64,000 nt of DNA from the NCBI RefSeq assembly GCF_002258215.1, contig NZ_NEFY01000003.1:248001-312000 (forward strand). Direction: 5' to 3'. Positions within the stretch are counted from its first letter, which is position 1. Every line of letters starts with the position of its first letter. The DNA is from Marinobacter vinifirmus. Its GTDB lineage: Bacteria; Pseudomonadota; Gammaproteobacteria; Pseudomonadales; Oleiphilaceae. The notes under the pieces were generated by a model that saw only the letters and a list, made by a program, of their open reading frames with translations, did no database searches and had not been told where the DNA came from. The position numbers and the translations under genes are program-made. Positions 9,465-19,131 of this stretch are shown one piece after another.

Positions 9465-10817
9465 TCAGCCCAGGCCGAGCCCGCCCATGGCCAGAATCTG
9501 GCGGCGGGTGTCGGCTTTTTCCTGCCCGATCAAGTCAATGATCCCGGCAACCGCCTCCGGCAGGGTTTCCGGGGCATCTTTCCGGAACTGTTCCAGCAGT
9601 TCCAGCTGTATGTGCAGGTCCTGGAAACGGCCGTAAAGGTCTTGCCGCTTTCTGAGGGTTTTCAGGTCCTGCTTTCTCGCCCCCGGGTCCAGCTCCATTA
9701 AATAACGTATGCGTTTGAGTTGCTTGCGCAGCTTGTGGAAATCTTCATCCGGAGCGGTATGCAGCAGTTCTGCCGTCCCCCGGTTGAAACTCCGCAGCCG
9801 TTTCAGAATGGCCTTGCGGATGTCTCCGCCACTGAGGCCAGATACCAGTTTACGAAATTTGCCGGAGTCTATTTCGCTTTCCCAGCTGTGCAGGCTGTTG
9901 CGGTAGCGGACGCTGCCGAGGCGTTTGGCCAGGCGTTTCTGGCGGGTGGCGGCCTTGCTTCCGGCCCAGGTTTCCAGTGCCGCACGTAGCTCCGGGTTCT
10001 CCGGACACAGCGTAGGCAATTCGGCCAGGAATACGTGCAGGTCCCGCAGCCGGCCGGTTGCCCGGGCATGCCGCTTGAGTTGGGCAACGGCCGGGCGTAG
10101 TCGGGTGGTGCCGCTTACCTCAGCAATGGCTTCGGCCAGGGCCCGGCTGCGGCGCAGGGCAATGCGGTACTGGTGCAGGAATTCGTCATCCAGCCCGAGT
10201 ATCACGCCCGGCTCCAGTTGTTTCAGGCGCTCAGCCTGAAGCTGCAGGGTAGCCGGAAGGTCGGTAATGGCGCCTGGCGCTGGTCGCTTTATCGGGTTCC
10301 GGTGTTTGCGTTCGAATTCCCGGTAACTGTAGTTTCTGGGTGTGAGGAAGTGTTCCAGACTGCCGGAGTTTTTATCGAGCTTGCGCCAGTGCTTACCCGG
10401 CAGGCGAATGTGCAGGAAGCTGGCGGTGGGCAGGGCCATCGGCGCGTGCTTTGCCAGCCAGTCGGCCAGCTCCTGCAGCGCCGGGTTATGGCCGATAATA
10501 GCGACCCTTTCGATCCCGTCATCCTGCTTTTTCAGCCACTCCAGAAGACGTTTGAAGTCGAAAGTATAGAGGCCCGGGTCTATATGAAACCGGTCTGAGG
10601 GGAAGTCCGCCGGCAGAATGCCCCGGGCGGTTTGCCGGGCCCTGGTTGCATCGCTGGCAAAGACGTCGCTCGACTGGAACACTGCCAGCCGTTGAAGGGC
10701 CTTGCCCAGAGGCTGAAGCTGCTGCTCGCCCCGGTTGTTCAGGGGGCGGTCCCGGTCGGCCAGGCCTTCATCGGCCCAGCTGGATTTGGCGTGGCGGATA
10801 AGAAACAGGTGCTTCAT
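9465..10817 (-). CDS. SixA-type histidine phosphatase fused to a CHAD domain
   Basis: A 450-residue two-domain cytoplasmic protein. Residues about 1-165 are a histidine phosphatase of the SixA/RHG branch, with the phospho-accepting LIRHAKSSW (His9) and the second catalytic His in IIGHNPAL. Residues about 190-445 are a CHAD domain, a helical fold with conserved His, Arg and Lys (HQYRIALRRSRAL, FHKLRKQLKRIRYLME) that binds inorganic polyphosphate. The fusion suggests a phosphatase brought to polyphosphate or its granules; that coupling is inference. It stands alone, and its end nearly touches the convergent CDF-like gene. Confidence 0.92.
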   Translation of the reverse strand: MKHLFLIRHAKSSWADEGLADRDRPLNNRGEQQLQPLGKALQRLAVFQSSDVFASDATRARQTARGILPADFPSDRFHIDPGLYTFDFKRLLEWLKKQDDGIERVAIIGHNPALQELADWLAKHAPMALPTASFLHIRLPGKHWRKLDKNSGSLEHFLTPRNYSYREFERKHRNPIKRPAPGAITDLPATLQLQAERLKQLEPGVILGLDDEFLHQYRIALRRSRALAEAIAEVSGTTRLRPAVAQLKRHARATGRLRDLHVFLAELPTLCPENPELRAALETWAGSKAATRQKRLAKRLGSVRYRNSLHSWESEIDSGKFRKLVSGLSGGDIRKAILKRLRSFNRGTAELLHTAPDEDFHKLRKQLKRIRYLMELDPGARKQDLKTLRKRQDLYGRFQDLHIQLELLEQFRKDAPETLPEAVAGIIDLIGQEKADTRRQILAMGGLGLG

Positions 10818-10978
10818 GGTGCTCGTCCTGATTGTGCACTCGGTCAGCGGTCAGTGTGGCACAGCTGCAAGTCGTTTACATGACGGCGCCGGATTGGCGT
10901 TGGGGGCTGCCGCAGGTATCATGTTTTACCGTTCCCTGAACAGTTCAGACCAATAACACAAAAACGGAAGCCAACACC

Positions 10979-12046
10979 ATGCACATCCGTAAAACACTCC
11001 TGGCGGCGACAGCGGTTGCTGTGGCGGCCTTCAGTTCGTCGGCCCTGGCCGAGAAATATACCCTGCGCCTGGCTGAAACCTGGGGCCCGAATTCCCCCAT
11101 TCTGGGCGAGACCACCAAGCACTTCGAAGACATGGTGGAGAAGATGTCTGCTGGCCGGATTGATGTTCGCATTGATTCTGCCAACAAGCACAAGGCGCCT
11201 TTCGGCATCTTCGACATGGTGCGTAACGGCCAGTACGACATGGGCCACACCGCCTCTTATTACTACAAGGGCTCCATCCCCAACGCCATGTATTTCACTA
11301 CCGTGCCGTTCGGTATGCTGGCTCCCGAGCAGTACGCCTGGTTCTACTATGGTGGCGGCATGGAGCTGATGCAGAAAGTGTATGAGCCCTTCGGCCTGCT
11401 GTCGTTCCCGGGTGGTAACACCGGTAACCAGATGGGCGGCTGGTTCAACAAGGAAATCAATTCCCTGGAAGACCTCAAGGGCCTGAAAATGCGTACCCCG
11501 GGCTTTGCCGGCGAGGTGATGGCAGAACTGGGTGTGTCGGTGACCAACCTGCCGCCGGGTGAGCTCTACACGGCACTGGATCGTGGCACCATTGATGCGC
11601 TGGAATGGGTGGCACCGGCCCTGGACTTCCCCATGGGCTTCCACCAGATTGCCAAGTACTACTACTCCGGCTGGCAGGAGCCGGGCGCAGAAGTACAGTT
11701 CCTGATCAACCAGAAAACCTGGAACAAACTGCCGGAAGACCTGCAGGAAATCCTGCGGGTAGCCATGCGTACCGCTGCCTATGATATGTATGCCAAGAGC
11801 ACCAACGACAGCGCCGATGCCTGGAACCGCATGCAGAAAGACTATCCGGAGGTAACCCACAAGGTGTTCCCGCCGGAAGTGATTGAAGCCCTGCGCGAGA
11901 CCACTCACCGGTTGCTCGAAGAGGAAGCCGAGAAGGATCCGCTGGCCCGGGAAATCATCACGTCTATCCGTGAATACCTGGCGGGCGTGCGTAAGTGGAC
12001 TAACATTTCTGACAAGGCTTACCTGAACAGCGTGGCTGATCAGTAA
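10979..12046 (+). CDS. TRAP transporter substrate-binding protein DctP, TakP-like (orphan)
   Basis: A 355-residue periplasmic DctP-family protein with a signal peptide ending ALA-EKY. It has the TRAP ligand-site segments GLKMRTPGFAGEVM (with the Arg that pairs with a ligand carboxylate) and ALDRGTIDALEWV. These resemble the 2-oxo-acid-binding TakP group and the mannitol/chloroaromatic-type DctPs. No DctQ or DctM gene adjoins it: a terminator follows, then polyamine ABC genes. It must either use membrane subunits encoded elsewhere or act as a receptor. Confidence 0.92.
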   Translation: MHIRKTLLAATAVAVAAFSSSALAEKYTLRLAETWGPNSPILGETTKHFEDMVEKMSAGRIDVRIDSANKHKAPFGIFDMVRNGQYDMGHTASYYYKGSIPNAMYFTTVPFGMLAPEQYAWFYYGGGMELMQKVYEPFGLLSFPGGNTGNQMGGWFNKEINSLEDLKGLKMRTPGFAGEVMAELGVSVTNLPPGELYTALDRGTIDALEWVAPALDFPMGFHQIAKYYYSGWQEPGAEVQFLINQKTWNKLPEDLQEILRVAMRTAAYDMYAKSTNDSADAWNRMQKDYPEVTHKVFPPEVIEALRETTHRLLEEEAEKDPLAREIITSIREYLAGVRKWTNISDKAYLNSVADQ

Positions 12047-12070
12047 GTATCCGTTTCAGCAGGCTGGAAC

Positions 12071-12112
12071 AAAAAAGGCGTGAGGGTAATCCGAAACCCT
12101 CGCGCCTCTTTC
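12071..12112 (+). terminator. rho-independent terminator after the orphan DctP gene
   Basis: An 11-bp stem with one G-T pair (12077-12087 with 12096-12106) has an A run before it and T-rich sequence after it. It isolates the TRAP binding protein from the downstream potA gene. Confidence 0.8.
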
Positions 12113-12164
12113 TGTTCGGGGCTGTTTCTGGAAAAATACGCCGCTCAAACTTTGGGCAGGGCCG

Positions 12165-13286
12165 ATGAAACAGACACTGCTATCTCTGAGCAATCTCACC
12201 AAGCAATTTGACGGCAAGAAAGTACTGGATTCGCTGGATCTCGAGATCTTCGATGGCGAGTTCATTACCTTGTTAGGGCCGTCTGGTTGCGGAAAAACCA
12301 CCCTGCTGCGGATGATGGCGGGTTTCGAGCACCCGGATGAAGGGTCCATCACCCTTGGCGGGCAGGATTTGACCCACACGCCGCCGGAGCACCGTCCGCT
12401 GAATACGGTGTTCCAGAACTATGCGCTGTTCCCCCATATGTCGGTGTTCGACAACGTGGCCTATGGCCTGAAAATGGAGAAACGGCCAAAAGAGGAAATC
12501 CAGCAGCGGGTAGAAGAAGCCCTGGCCATGGTGCAGCTGGAAGACTTTGCCAGGCGTAAACCGCATCAGCTTTCGGGAGGCCAGCAGCAGCGGGTTGCGA
12601 TTGCCCGGGCGGTGGTAAAGCGGCCGAAAATGTTGCTGCTGGACGAACCCCTGTCTGCCCTGGACTTCAAGCTGCGCCGCACCATGCAGGTGGAGCTCAA
12701 ACGGCTGCAGCGGGAGCTGGGCATTACCTTTGTGTTTGTTACCCACGACCAGGAAGAAGCGCTGTCGATGTCTGACCGGGTGGTGGTGCTGAAAGGCGGC
12801 CATATCCAGCAGCTGGGCACTCCCCGCGAGGTCTATGAACGCCCCGCCAACCTGTTTACCGCCCGTTTTGTGGGTGAAACCAACTTCTTCCCGGGCCGGG
12901 TGGATGCCGCCAACGGCGATGACACCATCACCGTGGATGTGTTCGGCCTTAAGCGCACCTTCCGCAAACCCGATTTCCCGGTCAAAGAAGGGCAGGGCCT
13001 GCACGTGCTGCTGCGCCCCGAAGATATCCGGGTGCTGGCGCCGGAGGATGAGGATGGTGTGGCTGGCAAGATCGTTGAGCGTAACTACAAGGGCAGTACC
13101 CTGGATTCGGTGATTCATCTTGAAGATGGTACCGAAGTGCTGGCGTCGGAATTCTTCGACGAAGACGATCCTACCTTCGACTATCGCCTTGGCGAGCCGG
13201 TAAAAGTCAGCTGGGTCGACGGCTGGGAATGGCTGTTACCCACAGAGCCGGAAGCCCTGCCAGAGGAAGAAGGCACCGATGCGTAG
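12165..13286 (+). CDS. potA: polyamine ABC transporter ATPase PotA
   Basis: A 373-residue ABC ATPase: Walker [10 protein letters not shown], signature [14 protein letters not shown], Walker [12 protein letters not shown] and switch THDQEEAL, followed by a C-terminal TOBE regulatory domain (residues about 280-360). Domain order and length match PotA/CysA-type importers. It begins a tight operon potA-potB-potC-potD with overlapping genes, which fixes the role as spermidine/putrescine import. The Glu-rich C-terminal tail (PEEEGTDA) overlaps potB by 8 bases. Confidence 0.94.
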   Translation: MKQTLLSLSNLTKQFDGKKVLDSLDLEIFDGEFITLLGPSGCGKTTLLRMMAGFEHPDEGSITLGGQDLTHTPPEHRPLNTVFQNYALFPHMSVFDNVAYGLKMEKRPKEEIQQRVEEALAMVQLEDFARRKPHQLSGGQQQRVAIARAVVKRPKMLLLDEPLSALDFKLRRTMQVELKRLQRELGITFVFVTHDQEEALSMSDRVVVLKGGHIQQLGTPREVYERPANLFTARFVGETNFFPGRVDAANGDDTITVDVFGLKRTFRKPDFPVKEGQGLHVLLRPEDIRVLAPEDEDGVAGKIVERNYKGSTLDSVIHLEDGTEVLASEFFDEDDPTFDYRLGEPVKVSWVDGWEWLLPTEPEALPEEEGTDA

Positions 13287-14136
13287 CCTGACACAGCAGC
13301 CGTTCAGAACGGCCGTGCTGGTGCTGGTCTGGGGCTGGTTGCTGTTTCTGGTGCTGACCCCCAACCTGCTGGTGGTCGGTGCCAGTGTAATGACCCGGGA
13401 CCCGGGCTCCTTTATTTCGCTGCCGCTGACCCTGGATGCCTATCGGCAACTGCTCAATCCGCTGTACCTGGAAGTGTTCCTGCATTCCCTGTACATGGCG
13501 GCTATGACCACGCTGGTGTGTCTGCTGATCGGCTACCCGTTTGCGTGGGCGCTGTCCAAGGTCGGCAAACGCAATCAGGTGCTGCTGATCTTCCTGCTGA
13601 TTGTACCGTTCTGGACCAATTCCCTGGTGCGAACCTACGCCCTGAAGCTGATTCTGGCCACCAATGGCCTTCTTAACAACGCGCTGATGTCTCTTGGCGT
13701 GATCGATGAGCCCATGCAGCTGCTGTATACCGAAGGGGCGGTGATTATCGGGCTGGTGTATCTGTTGCTGCCGTTCATGATCCTACCGCTGTACTCGGTA
13801 TTTGAAGACCTGCAGGAAGATTACCTGAGGGCTTCGCACGATCTGGGTGCGGGGCGTCTGTCCACCTTTATCCACGTTATTGTTCCGCTGACCCTGCCGG
13901 GCGTTTTGGCGGGCATCATGCTGGTGCTGTTGCCGGCCATGGGGCTGTTCTTTGTGCCGGATATCCTCGGCGGTTCCCGCAACCTGCTGGTGGGTAACGT
14001 CATCAAGAACCAGTTTCTGGATGCCCGCAACTGGCCCTTCGGTGCCGCCGCCAGCATCATGCTGACCCTGGCCATGGCGTTCCTGATGTTCGCCCACCGG
14101 CTGAGTAAACGGCGGATCGGGGAGGACGGCGTATGA
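13279..14136 (+). CDS. potB: polyamine ABC transporter permease PotB
   Basis: A 285-residue inner-membrane permease with six predicted helices. The cytoplasmic EAA-like loop ([28 protein letters not shown]) contacts the ATPase. It overlaps potA by 8 bases and potC by 4 bases, indicating translational coupling. With PotC it should form the heterodimeric channel for polyamines delivered by the lipoprotein PotD. Confidence 0.94.
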   Translation: MRSLTQQPFRTAVLVLVWGWLLFLVLTPNLLVVGASVMTRDPGSFISLPLTLDAYRQLLNPLYLEVFLHSLYMAAMTTLVCLLIGYPFAWALSKVGKRNQVLLIFLLIVPFWTNSLVRTYALKLILATNGLLNNALMSLGVIDEPMQLLYTEGAVIIGLVYLLLPFMILPLYSVFEDLQEDYLRASHDLGAGRLSTFIHVIVPLTLPGVLAGIMLVLLPAMGLFFVPDILGGSRNLLVGNVIKNQFLDARNWPFGAAASIMLTLAMAFLMFAHRLSKRRIGEDGV

Positions 14137-14903
14137 ACCGCTGGTTGCCCCGCACCTACCTGACCCTGGTGTACCTGCTGCTGTACGTGCCCATTGTGGT
14201 GCTGGTGGTGTTCTCCTTCAACGAATCCCGCACCGGTTACGAATGGGGCGGCTTGAGCCTGCGTTGGTATGAAGCCCTGTTCAACAACCGGGCCATGGTG
14301 CAGGCCATGTGGAATTCCCTGTGGCTGGCGCTGTCTGCGGCTACCGTGTCTACCCTGATTGGTGCGCTCACCGCCCTGGCCCTGCACCGTTACCGGTTCC
14401 GGGGCAAGAAAGTGCTTAACGGCATGCTGTTTATCGTGATGATGTCGCCGGAGATTGTGCTGGCCATCTCCCTGCTGGCCCTGTTCCTGCTGGTGGGGCT
14501 GCAGCTGGGCTATGTGTCCCTGCTGCTGGCCCACGTAACCTTCTGCCTGCCGTTTGTGGTGATTACCGTGATGGCGCGCCTGAGCGGCTTTGACGAGCGC
14601 CTGCCGGAAGCAGCGCGGGACCTGGGTGCCTCCGATTTCACCATGACCCGCACCGTACTGATCCCGGTGATCATGCCGGCATTACTGGCAGGCTGGCTGC
14701 TGGGGTTTACACTGTCACTGGATGATGTGGTGGTCAGCACCTTCGTTAGTGGCCCGAGTTACGAAATTCTGCCTTTGCGCATCTATTCCATGGTGCGGGT
14801 AGGCCTGAAACCCGAGGTAAATGCCCTGGGCACACTGTTGCTGGTGTTTTCACTGGTCATGTTGATCTTGTCTCAATGGATACTGTTAAGGAGCAAACGA
14901 TGA
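14133..14903 (+). CDS. potC: polyamine ABC transporter permease PotC
   Basis: A 256-residue permease with the PotC opening (LTLVYLLLYVPIVVLVVFSFN) and the EAA loop ARDLGASDFTMTRTVLIPVIMPALLAG. An ATGA overlap joins it to potB, and a 4-base overlap joins it to potD. It is the second membrane subunit of the first polyamine system in this window. Confidence 0.94.
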   Translation: MNRWLPRTYLTLVYLLLYVPIVVLVVFSFNESRTGYEWGGLSLRWYEALFNNRAMVQAMWNSLWLALSAATVSTLIGALTALALHRYRFRGKKVLNGMLFIVMMSPEIVLAISLLALFLLVGLQLGYVSLLLAHVTFCLPFVVITVMARLSGFDERLPEAARDLGASDFTMTRTVLIPVIMPALLAGWLLGFTLSLDDVVVSTFVSGPSYEILPLRIYSMVRVGLKPEVNALGTLLLVFSLVMLILSQWILLRSKR

Positions 14904-15940
14904 AGAAACTGGCACTGGCCGGCGCGCTGGCACTGGGCCTGGCGGGCTGCAGTGGTTCCGAGGAGCCGCAGGTACTGAACCTGTACAACTGGTCCGAGTA
15001 TATGCCCCAGGAAGTTCTGGACCGCTTCACCGAGGAAACCGGTATCCAGGTGGTGTACACCACCTACGACAGCAACGAAGCCATGTACGCCCGGCTGAAA
15101 CTGCTGGACGAGAGCGCCGCCTATGACCTGGCCGTGCCGTCTACCTACTACGTGAGCAAGATGCGGCAGGAAGACCTGCTGATGCCCATCGATCGCAGCA
15201 AGATTGAAGGCTTCGACAACCTGGACCCGGAACTGGTGAACCTGGATGTCGACCCGGAAAACCAGTACAGCGTGCCCTTCCTGTGGGGCACCACCGGCAT
15301 TGCCGTGGACACTGCCGATGTGGAAAGCGAAGTGACCGCCTGGGCAGACCTGTGGGATGAGCGCTTCGAAGCCCGGGTGATGCTGACCAACGACATGCGC
15401 GAAGTGTTCCATGTAGGCCTGCGGGTGCTGGGTTACTCCGGTAACAGCACCGATCCCAAGGAAATCGAGGAAGCCTACGAGAAGCTGACCGAGCTGATGC
15501 CGTCTGTGCGGACCTTCAACTCCGATGCCCCGCGCATGCCGTACCTGGAAGGTGAAACCGACGTGGGCATGATCTGGAACGGTGAAGCCGTGATGGGTCG
15601 TGACACCCTGGAGTCCCTGGAATACGTGTATCCGGAAGAGGGCATCATCGCCTGGCTGGACAGCTTCGTGATTCCCAAGAACGCCAGGAACCCGGAAGCG
15701 GCCCACCAGTTCATCAGCTTTGTGCTGCAGCCGGAAATCTCTGCCCTGATCAGCGAAGAGATTGGCTACGCCACACCGAACCTGGCTGCCCGTGAACTGC
15801 TGGATGACTCTGTGGCAAATGACCGTGCCAGCTATCCGAACGCCACCGACATGATCAATGCGGAGTTCCAGACCGACATTGGTGACGAGGCGCTGCAGGT
15901 GTACGCCAAGTACTGGGAAATGCTGAAGTCCGGTCAGTAA
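14900..15940 (+). CDS. potD: polyamine-binding lipoprotein PotD
   Basis: A 346-residue spermidine/putrescine-binding protein. The start at ATG 14900 has AAGGAGC 5 bases upstream and overlaps the potC stop. The N-terminus ends in a lipobox LAGC, so the protein is probably anchored as a lipoprotein rather than free as in E. coli. The mature part opens LNLYNWSEYMP, the family signature, and contains a Trp- and Asp-rich ligand cleft (VPFLWGTTGIAVD, DVGMIWNGEAVMG). It is the last gene of the first pot operon; a long hairpin follows. Confidence 0.94.
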   Translation: MKKLALAGALALGLAGCSGSEEPQVLNLYNWSEYMPQEVLDRFTEETGIQVVYTTYDSNEAMYARLKLLDESAAYDLAVPSTYYVSKMRQEDLLMPIDRSKIEGFDNLDPELVNLDVDPENQYSVPFLWGTTGIAVDTADVESEVTAWADLWDERFEARVMLTNDMREVFHVGLRVLGYSGNSTDPKEIEEAYEKLTELMPSVRTFNSDAPRMPYLEGETDVGMIWNGEAVMGRDTLESLEYVYPEEGIIAWLDSFVIPKNARNPEAAHQFISFVLQPEISALISEEIGYATPNLAARELLDDSVANDRASYPNATDMINAEFQTDIGDEALQVYAKYWEMLKSGQ

Positions 15941-15956
15941 CCGGTAAGGCATTCCG

Positions 15957-16008
15957 AACCCGGATACAAAAAACGGAGGCCCTGGCCTCCGTTTTTTGTA
16001 TCCGGGTT
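15957..16008. terminator. perfect 25-bp inverted repeat, bidirectional terminator
   Basis: The arms 15957-15981 and 15984-16008 are perfectly complementary with a 2-base spacer. Each arm holds a six-base A or T run next to the GC-rich ACGGAGGCC core. It lies between potD and the next polyamine-binding gene, so it can end the first operon and block read-through in either direction. Confidence 0.88.
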
Positions 16009-16096
16009 TCACAAAACTGAAATACATGGTCTATAACTTCCTGATAACAAAACGTTAGCGAAACCGCATAACACTGTTTCAGGGGAATGAACGACC

Positions 16097-17170
16097 ATGG
16101 CACTGCGCAAGACACGGATATCAGCACTGGCCACCCTGCTGGCCGCCACGACCGCCTCCGGCAACCTTCTGGCTGAAGAACTTCGCCTGATCACCTGGGG
16201 TGGTTACGCCCCGGATGAGGTGGTGGCCCAGTTTGAAGAAGAAACCGGCATCGATGTGCAAATTACCCTGTCCAACAACGAAGACATGATCTCCAAGCTG
16301 CGGGCCACCGGCGGTGCCGGCTTCGACCTGGCCCAGCCCAGCCAGGACCGCATCGTGGGCGTGCAGCGGCAGTTCAACATCTACAAGCCCATCGACTACA
16401 GCCGGGTTAATACCGATCAGCTGCAGCCGTCGATGGTCAAGGCGACGCAAGAATCGACAGCCCTGAACGGCCAATCCTTCGGGGTGCCGTCTGTCTGGGG
16501 CACCAGTGGTCTGATCGTACACAACTCGGTGGCAGACACCGTCACCGACTACACCGACCTGTGTGACCCGGCCGTGGCCGGCAAGGTCAGTTACCGACTC
16601 AAGCGCCCGACGCTCATGGGCTTTGCCTTCGCCATGGGCATGGACCCGTTTGCTGCCTATAACGATCGCGACGAGTACCAGTCCATCATGGCGAAAGTGG
16701 AAGACAAGCTGATCGACTGCAAGGCCAATGTGAAAACCTACTGGACCGGCGGCGACCAACTGCTGTCGTTGCTGCGTACCGGTGAAGTGACCGCTGCCAT
16801 GGCCTGGGATGCCGGTGGCTGGAAGCTGAACGCAGAAAACCCCGAGATCCGCTTTGTGGCCCCGGAATCCGGTGCTTTGGGCTGGATTGATACCTTCGCC
16901 ATTCCCCGCCGCAGCGAGAACGAAGAGGCCGCCTACAAGTGGATCAACTTCGTGATGCAGCCGGAAATCGCGGCCAAAATCACCAATGCGTCCGGAAACT
17001 TCACCGCCTCCAAAGGCGCCGACGAGTTTGTGAAAGCCGAGCTGCGGGATGCCTATCGCCTGAGCTTTGATGACGAAGCCATCAACAACATCAAATGGTA
17101 TCCGCCGGTACCGCCGGGGCTGGAAGCCATGGAAGGGCAGGTGCTGGATCGCGTCCAGGCTGCCAACTGA
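16097..17170 (+). CDS. extracellular polyamine-type solute-binding protein (second system)
   Basis: A 357-residue periplasmic protein of the PotD/PotF superfamily. A signal peptide precedes the mature start EELRLITWGGYAPDEVV. Unlike the preceding PotD there is no lipobox, so it should be soluble. Segments FGVPSVWGTSGLIVHN and EVTAAMAWDAGGWKL line the usual ligand cleft. It heads the operon binding protein-ATPase-permease-permease. Sequence divergence from the first PotD suggests a different polyamine or related cation, which cannot be named from sequence. Confidence 0.92.
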   Translation: MALRKTRISALATLLAATTASGNLLAEELRLITWGGYAPDEVVAQFEEETGIDVQITLSNNEDMISKLRATGGAGFDLAQPSQDRIVGVQRQFNIYKPIDYSRVNTDQLQPSMVKATQESTALNGQSFGVPSVWGTSGLIVHNSVADTVTDYTDLCDPAVAGKVSYRLKRPTLMGFAFAMGMDPFAAYNDRDEYQSIMAKVEDKLIDCKANVKTYWTGGDQLLSLLRTGEVTAAMAWDAGGWKLNAENPEIRFVAPESGALGWIDTFAIPRRSENEEAAYKWINFVMQPEIAAKITNASGNFTASKGADEFVKAELRDAYRLSFDDEAINNIKWYPPVPPGLEAMEGQVLDRVQAAN

Positions 17171-17175
17171 TCCCT

Positions 17176-18270
17176 ATGGCAACAGAGTCTGACCTGTCCT
17201 GTAACGGGCTGATCCGCCGCTTTGGCAAAACCGCAGCGGTGGACCACATCTCGCTGGATGTGCCGGCCGGCACCTTCTTCTCCATTCTGGGGCCTTCCGG
17301 CTGCGGCAAGACCACCCTGCTGCGGTTGCTGGCGGGCTTCGACAAGCCGGATGAGGGCGATATCTTCATCCGCGGCCAGCGCATGAATGATGTGCCGCCC
17401 AACAAGCGCCCGGTGAACATGGTGTTCCAGCACCTGGCACTGTTTCCCACCATGACCGTTGGTGACAACATCGGTTACGGCCTTAAACGCCGCAAGGTGC
17501 CTGCTGCCGAGCGCCGCAAGCGCATTGCCCGGGTGCTGGAGCAGGTGGGCCTGCCGGGACTGGAGCAGCGTAACCCTCAGGAACTGTCGGGCGGCCAGCG
17601 CCAGCGGGTGGCCCTGGCCCGTTGCCTGGTGCTGGAACCCACCCTGCTGTTACTGGACGAGCCGCTCGGGGCCCTGGACCTGAAACTGCGGGAGCAGATG
17701 AAGGTGGAGCTGAAGCACCTGCAGAAGCAGTTCGGCACCACCTTTGTGTACATCACCCACGACCAGTCCGAGGCCATGGTGATGTCGGACCAGGTGGCGG
17801 TGATGAAAAACGGCCGCTTCGAGCAGGTGGCGCCGCCGGAGGAGCTGTACCGGGAACCTGCCACACCCTTTGTGGCGGGTTTCGTGGGGGATAACAACCG
17901 GCTCTCCGGAGAGGTCGTCACCCTGGCGGACAACATGGCCGATATCCGGCTGGATAACGGCGAAGTGGTTCGGGGCCGGCTTGCCGCCAACGGGCTGTCC
18001 AGCGGTGACCGGGCCGAGCTGTATGTGCGCCCGGAATCCCTGATGTTCACCGGTGAGGCCCTGAAAGACGGCTTCTGTGCCATGCAGGCGAAGGTGCTGA
18101 CCACCCTGTTTGACGGTGCTAACAGCCGGGTTGAGGCAGAAAACGGCGGCCAGCCGGTGTTTGCCCGCCTGCCGCAGGATGGCACGGCACCGCGCCTGAC
18201 AACCGGCGCGGAGATCCGCCTGGCCTGGGATCCGAAACTGGCGCGGGTCTACGGAGCCGGTCAGTCGTGA
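17176..18270 (+). CDS. ABC transporter ATPase, polyamine type (second system)
   Basis: A 364-residue PotA-like ATPase: Walker [10 protein letters not shown], signature LSGGQRQRVALARC, Walker B LLLDEPLGALD, THDQSEAM switch, and a C-terminal TOBE domain from about residue 280. The ATG at 17176 lies five bases after the binding-protein stop, so the genes are co-transcribed; longer upstream frames run into that gene and are rejected. It pairs with the two permeases that follow. Confidence 0.93.
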   Translation: MATESDLSCNGLIRRFGKTAAVDHISLDVPAGTFFSILGPSGCGKTTLLRLLAGFDKPDEGDIFIRGQRMNDVPPNKRPVNMVFQHLALFPTMTVGDNIGYGLKRRKVPAAERRKRIARVLEQVGLPGLEQRNPQELSGGQRQRVALARCLVLEPTLLLLDEPLGALDLKLREQMKVELKHLQKQFGTTFVYITHDQSEAMVMSDQVAVMKNGRFEQVAPPEELYREPATPFVAGFVGDNNRLSGEVVTLADNMADIRLDNGEVVRGRLAANGLSSGDRAELYVRPESLMFTGEALKDGFCAMQAKVLTTLFDGANSRVEAENGGQPVFARLPQDGTAPRLTTGAEIRLAWDPKLARVYGAGQS

Positions 18271-19127
18271 ATGCCTCTGCCAGCCGTTTGTCCCTCTGGT
18301 TGCTGTTAACGCCGTTTCTGCTCTGGATTGTGTTGCTGGTTCTGGTGCCGCACCTGCAGATGCTGCGGGTGTCGTTCCAGGTGCGGGAAAGCTGGGATAC
18401 CCTGGCCTGGGGTCTGGAGCAGTATCAGAACTTCTTCAGCGAATCCTATTACTGGCGAACCTTCGTGCGTACCGGGGTGATGTCGCTGTTCACCACCTTC
18501 CTGACCCTGCTGATTGCCTTCCCCATTGCCTGGTACATTGCCCGCCTGGCCCGGGGCCGGAGCAAGGGCATCCTGTTCCTGGCTTGCCTGATCCCGTTCT
18601 GGGCCAGTGAGTTAGTACGTACTTACGGCTGGATGATCCTGCTGCGGGAAAGCGGCCTGTTCAGCTCCTGGCTGCAGGCGCTGGGCTGGGTCGACGGCCC
18701 GGTGGAGATGCTTTACAACGATGTGGCGGTGATCATCGGCCTGGTCTACAACGGCCTGCTGTTTATGGTGGTGCCCCTGGTCACCACGCTGGATGGTATG
18801 GACGAGAACCTGGTGGAAGCCGGTTACGACCTGGGCGGCGGCCACGCTACCGTGCTGCGGGAAGTGGTCATTCCCTGGGCCATGCCGGGCATTGTTTCCG
18901 GCTGTATCGTGGTGTTCATGCTCACCCTCGGCAGTTACCTGACACCGATACTGATGGGCGGCAAGGACAGCGCCTGGTTTACCGAGCAGATTTTCACCCA
19001 GTTTATTACCCGCTTTAACTGGGAGCAGGGTGCCGCACTGGGGGTCTTGCTGCTGGTGTTGTCATCACTGATGGTGTGGCTTGGCCTGAAACTGACCGGC
19101 CAGTCACTGCGCAAGGTGATGGGGTGA
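18267..19127 (+). CDS. ABC transporter permease, PotB-like (second system)
   Basis: A 286-residue permease with six helices and the EAA loop EAGYDLGGGHATVLREVVIPWAMPG. It begins at a GTG that overlaps the ATPase stop by 4 bases (GTGA). An ATG lies 4 bases downstream but in another frame. It is translationally coupled to the ATPase and followed by the second permease after 4 bases. Confidence 0.92.
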   Translation: MNASASRLSLWLLLTPFLLWIVLLVLVPHLQMLRVSFQVRESWDTLAWGLEQYQNFFSESYYWRTFVRTGVMSLFTTFLTLLIAFPIAWYIARLARGRSKGILFLACLIPFWASELVRTYGWMILLRESGLFSSWLQALGWVDGPVEMLYNDVAVIIGLVYNGLLFMVVPLVTTLDGMDENLVEAGYDLGGGHATVLREVVIPWAMPGIVSGCIVVFMLTLGSYLTPILMGGKDSAWFTEQIFTQFITRFNWEQGAALGVLLLVLSSLMVWLGLKLTGQSLRKVMG

Positions 19128-19131
19128 TGCC

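Noticed and set aside
10919..11908. 329-codon minus-strand frame over the DctP gene
   Set aside because: It mirrors a clear TRAP binding protein on the plus strand and has no family resemblance.
14873..16027. 384-codon minus-strand frame over potD
   Set aside because: It is antisense to potD and even crosses the terminator hairpin; the translation is His/Gln/Val-rich noise.
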